Source of the DNA: Actinomycetota bacterium
GTDB lineage: Bacteria; Actinomycetota; Acidimicrobiia; Acidimicrobiales; Microtrichaceae
Assembly: GCA_005777415.1 (NCBI GenBank)
Contig: SXMI01000016.1
Location: 1 to 15,539, forward strand
Reading direction: 5' to 3'
DNA length: 15,539 nt
Shown in pieces: positions 7,126 through 13,600 of the stretch (position 1 is its first letter; every line of letters begins with the position of its first letter). Position numbers and translations under genes: made by a program. The notes under the pieces are model-generated. The model had not been told where the DNA came from and searched no databases. It was given only the letters and a program-made list of their open reading frames with translations.

Positions 7126-7871
7126 CCGCACGGGTCCGGGCTCCCGGGAGGAAGCGTGCTCAGCTCGGTCTCGAACAGGGTCGCCACGACCCACGTGCCC
7201 CCGGGTGGCCTGCGGATGGTGCCGGTTCCCCGGGCGTGGCCGACCAGGTCGTCCACCACGGCGCCGTCACCTGTCCGCACGGCGACACCGGGTGACCAGC
7301 CGCACCAGGTGAAGGACCGTTCCTCGTCGGCATCGGGAACCGCCACGGGTCGCTCACCCGCCACGACGTCGACGGCGCGGTGGACGTAGCTGAGGGCCCC
7401 ACCGGGCGGAGTGACCCGGACCCCTTCGCCGCGCCGGCCGCGGATCCGGTCACGCACCGCCTGGTCCAGCTCCGAGTCGGCGGGGACGACCTGGTGCCAA
7501 GCGCTGAGCAGCGGGTCGGCCGGGTCGTCGACCGCCTCCGGGGCGGCCGACAGATCGCTCAGCGCCTGGTCGTAGCGTCGGAGCACCTCGTCGACCTCTC
7601 GGCGTTCCGCAGGGCCTCCGACGGGAACCGGTGGCGGCTCCATCGCCGGTCCGTCGGCTCCGGCCGGCACCGATGGGGTGCTCGCGGCGGATGCAGCCAG
7701 CACCCCGGCCCGGGGGACGGCGGCCGGGTCGGCCGGGGCGTCGACCGGATCGGGGATCCGCGCCGGGGAGGCCACCGGGTCCGGTGGGCCGCAGGCGCCG
7801 GTGGCCGCCACGACCAGTGCGGCGGTGGCGGCGGTGCGTCCGAGTCGTCTCGTGCGGTGCGTGTCGTTCAC
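7122..7871 (-). CDS. Putative lipoprotein with a SnoaL/NTF2-like domain
   Basis: The 249-residue product has an Arg-containing start, a short hydrophobic segment (about residues 12-25) and Cys27 in 'AATGAC', a lipobox with a non-standard -3 residue, followed by a Pro/Ala-rich linker to about residue 75. The folded part ('VLRRYDQALSDL', 'LLSAWHQVVPAD', 'GVRVTPPGGALSYVHRAVDVV', 'FTWCGWSPGVAVRTGDGAVVDD', 'GGTWVVATLFETE') has the helix-then-curved-sheet order of SnoaL/NTF2-like proteins; this assignment is tentative. Cys residues at 'FTWCGW' and near the C-terminus ('PDPCG') could pair. I chose GTG 7871; a TTG at 7883 would add four residues. Its stop overlaps the start of the following secreted-protein gene by 4 nt, so both are likely made together and act outside the membrane. 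Function unknown. Confidence 0.68.
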   Translation of the reverse strand: MNDTHRTRRLGRTAATAALVVAATGACGPPDPVASPARIPDPVDAPADPAAVPRAGVLAASAASTPSVPAGADGPAMEPPPVPVGGPAERREVDEVLRRYDQALSDLSAAPEAVDDPADPLLSAWHQVVPADSELDQAVRDRIRGRRGEGVRVTPPGGALSYVHRAVDVVAGERPVAVPDADEERSFTWCGWSPGVAVRTGDGAVVDDLVGHARGTGTIRRPPGGTWVVATLFETELSTLPPGSPDPCG

Positions 7872-7922
7872 GCCCGCAGTCAACGCGTGCGGGACCGCCG
7901 GCTCAAGGGCCGGTGGCGGGCA

Positions 7923-8771
7923 TCAGTACCCGCGGAACACCGGTGCCCGCCGCTCCCGGAACGCCAGCAGCCCCTCTGCGAAGTCCTCGGAGGCCGCGAG
8001 CAGGTCCTGGGCGACGGCCTCCTCCTCGAAGGCGGTGTGCCGGCTCGATTCGAACGAACGGTTCACCAGCCACTTCGTGAGCCCGAGCGCCTTGGTCGGC
8101 GCCTCGGCCAGTCGAGCGGCGAGCTCGTCGACGGTCCCGGCGAGTTGATCGTCGGGGACGACCCGGTTGGCGATCCCCAGCTGCGCGCAGCGCGACGCCG
8201 GGACGTCGTCGGCCAGGAACATCAGTTCCTTGGTGATCTGTGGGCCGACGATGCGCGGGAGCAGGTAGGCGCCACCGGCGTCGGGAAGGATCCCGCGGCG
8301 GACGAACACCTCGACGAGCTTCGCCCGCTCGGCCATCACGACGAGGTCGCAGGCCAGCACGAGGTGGGCTCCCGCACCGGCCGCGGTGCCGTTCACCGCC
8401 GCGATCACCGGGACCTCGCAGTCGAGGACGGCGGCGATCAGGCGCTGCCACCCGCGGCGGATCATCCGGGCGGCGTCGCCGACGGCCCGGTCCGGCGCAC
8501 CCTCGGGCTTGGCGGGCGCCGGGGGCTGGGGCCCGCCCAGGTTGGCGCCGGTGCAGAAGTGCCGCTCACCGCTGGCCCCGAGCACGACGACGCGGACGGC
8601 GTCGTCCGCCGAGGCCCACTCGAGGTGCTCGATGAGGCGGTAGCGCATGTGGGCGGTGAGGGAGTTCCCGGCGTCCGGCGCGTCGATGGTCAGGTACGCC
8701 ACGCCGTCGCGCACCTCGTAGCGGATCCGGTCGTCCACCTCGGTGGCGTCGGTCTGGTCGGCGTCGGTCAC
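7923..8771 (-). CDS. Crotonase-fold enoyl-CoA hydratase/isomerase family protein, PaaG-like
   Basis: The 282-residue product is a crotonase-superfamily enzyme acting on an acyl-CoA. The oxyanion-hole segments are 'FCTGANLGG' (residues 72-80) and 'AAVNGTAAGAGAHLVLACD' (124-142). The two catalytic Glu of classical enoyl-CoA hydratase are not in place: the first position is His136, and the second falls on a Phe in 'VEVFVRRG'. Instead 'GILPDAGGAYLLPR' carries Asp164, as in PaaG-type ring-1,2-epoxyphenylacetyl-CoA isomerases and related double-bond isomerases. An isomerase role is therefore more likely than hydration. A Pro/Ala-rich stretch at residues 80-96 lengthens the loop after the first oxyanion segment. 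GTG 8771 is preceded by AGGGGA four bases upstream, a usable ribosome binding site. It is divergent from the copper gene at 8869 and lies 51 nt upstream of the lipoprotein gene on the same strand. Confidence 0.9.
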   Translation of the reverse strand: MTDADQTDATEVDDRIRYEVRDGVAYLTIDAPDAGNSLTAHMRYRLIEHLEWASADDAVRVVVLGASGERHFCTGANLGGPQPPAPAKPEGAPDRAVGDAARMIRRGWQRLIAAVLDCEVPVIAAVNGTAAGAGAHLVLACDLVVMAERAKLVEVFVRRGILPDAGGAYLLPRIVGPQITKELMFLADDVPASRCAQLGIANRVVPDDQLAGTVDELAARLAEAPTKALGLTKWLVNRSFESSRHTAFEEEAVAQDLLAASEDFAEGLLAFRERRAPVFRGY

Positions 8772-8856
8772 GTGATCCCCTGTCCCGTTCGGCGGTCGAG
8801 CCGGTGCGCGCCGTCGGCGGCCCCGGCCGACGCAGGCTAGGACAGCATCGGGTCGT

Positions 8857-8862
8857 TACGAT
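8857..8862 (+). promoter_or_regulatory. Probable -10 element (TACGAT) for leaderless copC-copD transcript
   Basis: TACGAT, preceded by TCGT, fits a TANNNT -10 box and sits exactly six bases before GTG 8869, which puts the expected transcription start on the start codon. No Shine-Dalgarno sequence precedes the GTG. A matching -35 is not obvious. It lies in the 97-nt divergent spacer shared with the crotonase gene. Confidence 0.42.
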
Positions 8863-8868
8863 CCACCG

Positions 8869-10515
8869 GTGCCCCGCTCTCGCCCGGCGCCCCGCCGTCG
8901 TCCGGGGTCGCGCTCTCGTTCGGTCGTGCGTGTCGCCCGGTTGCGGTCGGCGCTGGCGGCGACGCTGGTGTTCGGGCTGGTGCTCGGTGCATTGCTGACG
9001 GCGGTCACCTCGGCACGACCGGCCGGCGCCCACGCCGTGCTCCTGGGGAGTGACCCGGCCGCCGACTCGCTGGTGGCGACCGCTCCGCAGGTGGTCCGGC
9101 TGCGCTTCGACGAGCCCGTCCGGACGGTTCCGGGAGGCCTGCGGGTGCTGGGTCCCGACGGTGTGGACGTCGGCGACGGGCAGGCCGCCGTGTCGCCCGA
9201 CGGCCTCGTCGTCGAACAGGCCGTGGGGATCGGCGACGGTCGGGGCAGCTTCACGGTGACCTACCGCGTGCTGAGCGCCGACGGTCACGTCGTGGGGGGT
9301 TCGTTCGTGTTCAGCGTCGGCGAGCGCTCGGCCGCCGCCGAGGTCGACGACGCCGGGAACTCCACCGCCCGGTTCCTCGAGGTGTTCGGCCGGTGGCTCG
9401 CGGCCTGCGGTTCGCTCCTGGCGCTCGGCGTCGTGCTCCTGGCGAGCCTCGACCCCTCGGGGCCGCTCGGTGCCGGTCTCCTCGGGCGTCGCCACGTCCT
9501 CCTCGCCGGAGCGGTGGCGGCCCTCGTCGGTGGCGTCGTGTCGTTGCTCGGCGTCGCCGGGGCGTACGCCGGTGCGGTCGGCTCGGCCCCGTCGGCGGTC
9601 GGTGACGTGGTGGCGGCGAGTGCCTCGGGTCGGGTCGCCGCCGTCCGCCTGGCGGTCGCCGTCGTGCTCGTCGTGATGGTCGCGGTCCCGTCGATCATCC
9701 GGCGGGTGGCCCCGCTGGTGGCGCTGATCGTGGTCGTCGGTCTGGTCCTGCCGGCATTCGGTGGCCATGCGGTCACGGCTTCGGCGCCGGCGCTGGCGTC
9801 GGTGCTCGGATCGCTCCACCTGCTCGCGGGCGGCCTCTGGATCGGGGCGATCGGGGTCCTGGCCATCAGGTGGAGCGAGGACCGGGACCTGCTCGGCGAG
9901 TTCTCGCAGGTGGCGGTCGTGGCCGCACCGCTGGTCGTTCTGACCGGTCTGGCCGGGGCCTGGATCCACATCGACGCCCCCGAGCAGTTGTGGTCCAGCA
10001 GCTACGGCCGGCTCCTGCTCGTCAAGCTGGCCCTCGCCGCGGTCCTGATCCTGCTCGGCTGGTTGAACCGACGTCAGCTGGCCGATGCCACGCGGGCCGT
10101 CCTCGACCTGGCGGCGTCGGTCCGGCTCGAGGCCGGTCTCGGTCTGGTGGTCGTGGCGGTCTCGGCCGTGCTCGTCGTCACCCCGCCGCCCGGGTCCGCA
10201 GCGGCGCCGGTGTCGGTGCGCGGCGAGTCCGGCGACCTCGTCGTGGACCTGGAGGTCGATCCGGCCGCCGCCGGGCCGAACACCGTCTCGTTGCGCTACT
10301 CGTCCAGCTCCGGTGACCCGCTCGCGGTCGACGCCGCGGACGTCCGGGTATCGACCGACGGCGTGGAGCCGCGACGGCTGGAGGTGGTGGCCGTGGATCC
10401 CTCGTCGAGTCGCGTCGACGACGTCGTGTTGACCCCGGGCCGCTGGCGGTTCAGGGTGACCGTGGTGCGACGTGGATCACCCGTCGTCGTCGAGTTGGAG
10501 GTACCTGTCTCGTGA
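8869..10515 (+). CDS. CopC-CopD fusion copper-handling membrane protein
   Basis: The 548-residue protein fuses an exported CopC domain to a CopD membrane domain and is expected to bind copper outside the membrane and help move it in. A signal segment (about residues 25-54) ends in 'PAGA', leaving His55 as the mature N-terminus ('HAVLLGSDPAADS'). With 'SADGHVVGGSF' (Asp138, His140) this reproduces the CopC copper(II) site of N-terminal His plus Asp-x-His. From about residue 166 there are some eight membrane helices, including the CopD motif 'HLLAGGLWIGAIGV' and 'YGRLLLVKLALAAVLILLGWLNRRQL'. The last 100 residues, after 'VVVTPPPGSAAAP', form an extra soluble beta-like domain, presumably extracytoplasmic and FixH/YtkA-like. 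GTG 8869 fits a leaderless start; GTG 8926 would shorten the Arg-rich leader and is the alternative. The stop overlaps the next gene by 4 nt. Confidence 0.93.
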   Translation: MPRSRPAPRRRPGSRSRSVVRVARLRSALAATLVFGLVLGALLTAVTSARPAGAHAVLLGSDPAADSLVATAPQVVRLRFDEPVRTVPGGLRVLGPDGVDVGDGQAAVSPDGLVVEQAVGIGDGRGSFTVTYRVLSADGHVVGGSFVFSVGERSAAAEVDDAGNSTARFLEVFGRWLAACGSLLALGVVLLASLDPSGPLGAGLLGRRHVLLAGAVAALVGGVVSLLGVAGAYAGAVGSAPSAVGDVVAASASGRVAAVRLAVAVVLVVMVAVPSIIRRVAPLVALIVVVGLVLPAFGGHAVTASAPALASVLGSLHLLAGGLWIGAIGVLAIRWSEDRDLLGEFSQVAVVAAPLVVLTGLAGAWIHIDAPEQLWSSSYGRLLLVKLALAAVLILLGWLNRRQLADATRAVLDLAASVRLEAGLGLVVVAVSAVLVVTPPPGSAAAPVSVRGESGDLVVDLEVDPAAAGPNTVSLRYSSSSGDPLAVDAADVRVSTDGVEPRRLEVVAVDPSSSRVDDVVLTPGRWRFRVTVVRRGSPVVVELEVPVS

Positions 10516-11162
10516 GCTGCCGCATCGCCGCCGGTGTCCGGTTCGTCCTCGCCGCCGGGGTGCTCGCCCTCGTCGGCGCACTCGGCCTCGTCGCGCCGTC
10601 CGTCGCCGGTGCGCACGGCGGCGAGGCCCGCCTCGACCTGCTCGAGGCCGAGGCCGTTCCCGGCGGTGTCGAGCTCGCCGTGCGGGTCACCTACGTCAAC
10701 GACGGACACGGGGCCTCCGATGCCACCGTCACCGCCGTGGTCGTGGACCCTGACGACCCGGACGCCCCCGGCACACCGGTCTCGTTGCCGGCGACCGGCG
10801 AGGAGGGCGTCCACGGGGGACTGGTGTCGACGCCCCGGCCCGGCACGTGGACCATCCGGCTCACCTCGGTCGAGCCGACCGCCAGCGCCGAGGTGAGCGT
10901 GGACGTCCCGGCCCCGGCCCCGACCCCGGCCCCCGGCCCGGAGGCCGGCATCGCCCCGCCCCCTCCCGCACCGAACGCCGGGACGGACCCGGTGGGGGCG
11001 CCGGTGGCCGCGGCCGACGGGGTCCCGACCGACGGCGATCAGGGCGGCGACGGTGGACCGGCGGTCTGGGTCTGGTTGCTCGGCGGTGCCGCCGCGGTGG
11101 TGGCGGTCGGTGCCGGTGTCGTCCTGGTCCGTCAGGGCTCCCGTCCGGGGCCCATCGACTGA
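10512..11162 (+). CDS. Exported YtkA/FixH-like protein with C-terminal membrane anchor
   Basis: The 216-residue product has a signal peptide ending 'VAGA' before His35 ('HGGEARLDLLEAE'), a small beta domain ('VELAVRVTYVNDGHGASDATVTAVVVDP', 'GVHGGLVSTPRPGTWTIRLTSVE') that resembles YtkA/FixH-like domains, a Pro/Ala-rich linker (about residues 122-160), and one C-terminal membrane helix ('WVWLLGGAAAVVAVGAGVVLV') followed by a short basic tail. It would be held on the outer face of the membrane. GTG 10512 overlaps the copC-copD stop by 4 nt, so it is translationally coupled to the copper transporter and probably works with it. Three His (35, 66, 101), one as the predicted mature N-terminus and one in Asp-Gly-His, could bind metal; that is inference. 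The family assignment is moderate, export and topology are strong. Confidence 0.8.
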   Translation: MSCRIAAGVRFVLAAGVLALVGALGLVAPSVAGAHGGEARLDLLEAEAVPGGVELAVRVTYVNDGHGASDATVTAVVVDPDDPDAPGTPVSLPATGEEGVHGGLVSTPRPGTWTIRLTSVEPTASAEVSVDVPAPAPTPAPGPEAGIAPPPPAPNAGTDPVGAPVAAADGVPTDGDQGGDGGPAVWVWLLGGAAAVVAVGAGVVLVRQGSRPGPID

Positions 11163-11168
11163 GCCACC

Positions 11169-11190
11169 CGGGAACACAGCTGTGTTCCCG
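11169..11190. promoter_or_regulatory. Perfect 22-bp palindrome, candidate operator
   Basis: The left arm CGGGAACACAG is followed directly by its exact reverse complement, with no loop, between the YtkA/FixH-like gene (stop 11162) and the YceI gene (ATG 11240). A loopless perfect palindrome is more typical of a binding site for a dimeric repressor or activator than of a terminator, and no T-run follows it. It overlaps the candidate promoter described separately. Confidence 0.65.
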
Positions 11191-11196
11191 TAGGTT
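11171..11196 (+). promoter_or_regulatory. Candidate ECF-sigma promoter (GGAACA ... GGTT) for the YceI gene
   Basis: GGAAC at 11171-11175 is followed after 18 nt by GTT at 11194-11196 (GGTT at 11193-11196). This agrees with the GGAAY-N16-20-(S)GTT consensus of SigH/SigR/SigE-type stress sigma factors in actinobacteria. The transcript would begin near 11203, about 37 nt upstream of ATG 11240, and the leader carries the ribosome binding site AAGGG. The -35 lies inside the left half of the palindrome. Short motifs like this can arise by chance, so this is suggestive only. Confidence 0.35.
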
Positions 11197-11239
11197 GTGG
11201 CTCGGGTACGAAGCGAGCTGTCGAGTGAAGGGTGCCACC

Positions 11240-11953
11240 ATGAGTCGTGGTGCGAAGATCGTCGTGGGGGTGGCCGTGGCGGTCGTGGCCCTCGTCGCGG
11301 CCTCGGTGCTGGCGCTCGGCGTCCTCGGCGGGGGCGACGGACCCGAGGAGCTCACGTTCGCGGACGCGCCGAGCACCACCGGGGCGCCCGCCGGCTCGGA
11401 GTCGACCCTGCCCCCGGCGACCCCTGACACCCTCGACGGGACCTGGGTCGTGAGCGGCGGGTCGCAGGCCGGCTACCGGGTCCTCGAGGACCGCATCGGC
11501 GGCCTGCAGAACATCGAGGCGGTCGGCCGTACCGGCGACGTCAGCGGCGGGTTCACGGTGGCCGGTACCACCGTCTCCGACATCCGGGCCGAGGTGCAGG
11601 TCGCCACCATCACCTCGGACTCGACCTTCCGCGACGGACGCTTCGCCGGGTCGATCATGGACACCGCGACGTTCCCGACCGCCACGTTCACGGCCCCGCA
11701 GGCGACGCTGCCGTCGGAGCCGGCCGATGGGGAGACGGTGACGGTGCCGGTCGCCGGCGAGCTGACGCTCAAGGGGGTGACCCGGCCGGTCAGCGTGGAC
11801 CTCCAGGTGCAGCGGTCGGGTGGTCAGGTGCAGATCCTGGGGTCGGTCCCGGTCGTGTTCGCCGACTACGGGATCGAGACGCCTCAGCCCCCCGGCCTGT
11901 CGGTCCGCGACGAGGGGACCGTCGAGTTCCTGCTGATCGCCGTGCCCGGCTGA
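11240..11953 (+). CDS. Membrane-anchored YceI-family protein
   Basis: The 237-residue product has an N-terminal membrane helix (about residues 7-30), a Thr/Pro/Ser-rich linker (35-64) and a YceI-like lipocalin-fold barrel from 'LDGTWVVSGGSQAGYRVLE' to the end, with the typical 'TVSDIRAEVQVATITSDSTFRDGRF' and 'VAGELTLKGVTRPVSVDL' segments. YceI proteins bind long isoprenoid chains such as polyprenyl lipids or quinones; in this protein the barrel would sit outside the membrane on a single anchor. ATG 11240 has AAGGG eight bases upstream. It follows the copper genes by 77 nt, but the palindrome and promoter-like sequence between them suggest separate control. Its last 70 nt overlap the end of the ATP-grasp gene on the opposite strand. 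Confidence 0.93.
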   Translation: MSRGAKIVVGVAVAVVALVAASVLALGVLGGGDGPEELTFADAPSTTGAPAGSESTLPPATPDTLDGTWVVSGGSQAGYRVLEDRIGGLQNIEAVGRTGDVSGGFTVAGTTVSDIRAEVQVATITSDSTFRDGRFAGSIMDTATFPTATFTAPQATLPSEPADGETVTVPVAGELTLKGVTRPVSVDLQVQRSGGQVQILGSVPVVFADYGIETPQPPGLSVRDEGTVEFLLIAVPG

Positions 11954-12867
11954 TCGAGACGTTCGACGACCGCCCGGGCGAAGCGTCCACCGGACGAGTC
12001 GTCGACCTCGACGAAGAAGGACGGCTCGCACAGCTCGAGCTCCAGGACGACCGGGTCGCCGTGGTCGTCGTGCACCAGGTCGACCCGGGCGTACAACAAC
12101 CCCCGCTCGGCCTGTCGGGCCGCCGTGGTGAGGGCCGCCCCGGCCACTCGGACCTCCTCGTCGTCGGCGAGCGTCGTGGTGATGACCTCGGGCGCGAACG
12201 GGCCGTCGATCAGCCCGGCGCCCCGGTGGAGGATGGCCGCCTTCGTGAACGCGTGGCTGAAGCGCCCACCGAAGAACACGAGCCCCGTCTCCCCCCGGGC
12301 ATCGACGCTCCCGAGGTACGGCTGGACGATCACGGCGCGACCGGCGGCGAGCAGTCGTCGGGCCAGGGCCACACCGTCCGGCGCATCGGCCCGCCCGACG
12401 CGCAGGGTGTCCTTGGAGCCCGCCGAGACGGTCGGCTTCACCACGGCCTCGCCTGAGCGGGTCGCGGCGAGCGCATCGTGGACGGTCGACCTGATCGCCG
12501 TGTCGTCGGCCCCGGGTTCCAGCACCTCCCCGGGGACGGTGGGGACGCCGTCCTCCGCCAGGTCGCGCAGGTAGCACTTGTCGGTGGTCCAGCGGAGCAC
12601 GTCCAGGGGGTTCGCCAGGTCGGTCGTGGCCTCGACCCGTGCGGCCCAGTCGAGGAACGCATCGAGCCGCTCGGTGTAGTCCCAGGTGGACCGGACCACG
12701 ACGAGGTCGGCCTCGGCCCAGTCCACCGCCGGGTCGTCCCAGACCGCCGGGGTGGCTGTCACGCCCACCCGGTCCAGTTCCTCGACCAGGACCTCGGCGT
12801 CCCGGTCCAGCTCCCAGGAGCCCCGGGCGGTCGCGAGCAGGACCCGCCGGCGCTCAGGACTCGGCAT
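11884..12867 (-). CDS. ATP-grasp family ligase (DcsG / glutathione-synthetase-like)
   Basis: The 327-residue product is an ATP-dependent carboxylate-amine-type ligase by fold. Residues 1-90 form the pre-ATP-grasp domain ('RVLLATARGSWELDRDAEVLVEELDRVG', 'ADLVVVRSTWDY'), then 'NPLDVLRWTTDKCYLRDLAEDGVPTVPG', the ATP-binding Lys144 in 'AVVKPTVSAGSKDT', 'VIVQPYLG', and the Mg-binding acidic segment 'YARVDLVHDDHGDPVVLELELCEPSFF' (Asp263, Glu276, Glu278). This layout matches the group that contains the D-cycloserine ligase DcsG, but many members are uncharacterised and no cycloserine genes are visible, so no product is proposed. ATG 12867 overlaps the end of the upstream AhpD-like gene by 14 nt. The family normally stops near 'FARAVVERL' (about residue 304). 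Here some 23 extra residues are encoded antisense to the end of the YceI gene. Confidence 0.87.
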   Translation of the reverse strand: MPSPERRRVLLATARGSWELDRDAEVLVEELDRVGVTATPAVWDDPAVDWAEADLVVVRSTWDYTERLDAFLDWAARVEATTDLANPLDVLRWTTDKCYLRDLAEDGVPTVPGEVLEPGADDTAIRSTVHDALAATRSGEAVVKPTVSAGSKDTLRVGRADAPDGVALARRLLAAGRAVIVQPYLGSVDARGETGLVFFGGRFSHAFTKAAILHRGAGLIDGPFAPEVITTTLADDEEVRVAGAALTTAARQAERGLLYARVDLVHDDHGDPVVLELELCEPSFFVEVDDSSGGRFARAVVERLDQPGTAISRNSTVPSSRTDRPGG

Positions 12868-13504
12868 CGGGTCGTTCGTCGTCCATGAGCGCCAGACCGG
12901 CGAAGCGCCCCTGCAGGTCGGGGTGCTCCCGGCACGGGTCGTCCACGTCGTCGAGCTCGAGGCGGAGCGCTCGGCTCGTCACGGCGTGCAGGTCGTAGGT
13001 CGTCACGATGTAGGTCAGCTCCAGGATCTCCTCGTCGGACAGGTGGCGCTGCAACGCGTCGATCACGCCGTCGGGGGTCCGACCGCCCTGGAGCACCAGG
13101 CAGTCGGTGTAGGCGAGCACGGCGCGCTGGGCGGGGTCGAAGCAGTCGGCCACCTGCCAGTGGGGGATGGCGTCGACCTGCTCGTCGCTCAGGCCCACGT
13201 CCCGGCAGGCCTTGCAGTGCTGTGAGTAGACGAAGCTGGATCCCCGGGCCCACCCCGTGCGCACCTGCCCGAGCTCCCGGAGCACCGGGTCCAGCCGCCG
13301 GTCGGGCGACCGGTAGAAGGTGAAGCCGCCGACGGCGTGCTGGAGGGCCTCGGGGACGAGGGCGAACACGGTCCACCAGTTGCCGGGCGTCCCGCTCGCC
13401 GTGCCGGGTTCGGCCACCGGGTCGCGGTCCCCGAAGAGCATCCCGTAGAGCACCTGGGTCAGCGGATCGGCCTGGTCCTTCGGCACCTGTCGCAGTCGTG
13501 GCAC
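12854..13504 (-). CDS. AhpD-like / carboxymuconolactone decarboxylase family protein
   Basis: The 216-residue product has the helical AhpD/CMD fold: 'LRELGQVRTGWARGSSFVYSQHCKACRDVGLSDEQVDAI' followed by 'FDPAQRAVLAYTDCLVLQGG' and 'LSDEEILELTYIVTTYDLHAVTSRALRLELDD'. In AhpD-type peroxidases a CxxC pair does the redox chemistry. Here Cys97 and Cys100 are present, preceded by His96, but the His that normally follows the second Cys is absent, so it may be a thiol-based oxidoreductase with altered chemistry. No signal peptide is present. GTG 13504 is favoured because GGAGG lies 5 nt upstream (13510-13514 on the plus strand) and the homologous region begins shortly after. The frame stays open far upstream without family similarity. 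The gene overlaps the ATP-grasp gene by 14 nt, so the two are co-translated, and it is divergent from the DUF2207 gene with a 96-nt spacer. Confidence 0.85.
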   Translation of the reverse strand: MPRLRQVPKDQADPLTQVLYGMLFGDRDPVAEPGTASGTPGNWWTVFALVPEALQHAVGGFTFYRSPDRRLDPVLRELGQVRTGWARGSSFVYSQHCKACRDVGLSDEQVDAIPHWQVADCFDPAQRAVLAYTDCLVLQGGRTPDGVIDALQRHLSDEEILELTYIVTTYDLHAVTSRALRLELDDVDDPCREHPDLQGRFAGLALMDDERPDAES

Positions 13505-13587
13505 GTCGTCCTCCGGTTCCTCCGCCCACGGACCGGGAGACGGTTCGGTGGGGTGTCGGACCCCCTCGCCCGACGTCCGGGGCACGG

Positions 13588-13593
13588 TAGCGT
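13588..13593 (+). promoter_or_regulatory. Probable -10 element (TAGCGT) for leaderless DUF2207 transcript
   Basis: TAGCGT fits TANNNT and lies seven bases before GTG 13601, so the message would begin at the start codon. No ribosome binding site precedes this GTG. It is the reason for choosing 13601 over the in-frame GTG 13592, which overlaps the box itself. Confidence 0.4.
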
Positions 13594-13600
13594 GGCCGTC

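Noticed and set aside
7899..7920. Possible hairpin (CCGCCGG / CCGGTGG) after the crotonase gene
   Set aside because: The stem has a mismatch and there is no T-rich tail on the minus strand, so a terminator call is not supported.
8566..9969. A 467-codon minus-strand frame opposite the CopC-CopD gene
   Set aside because: It is antisense to clear CopC and CopD motifs and rich in Arg, Asp, His and Gln in a way typical of antisense frames.
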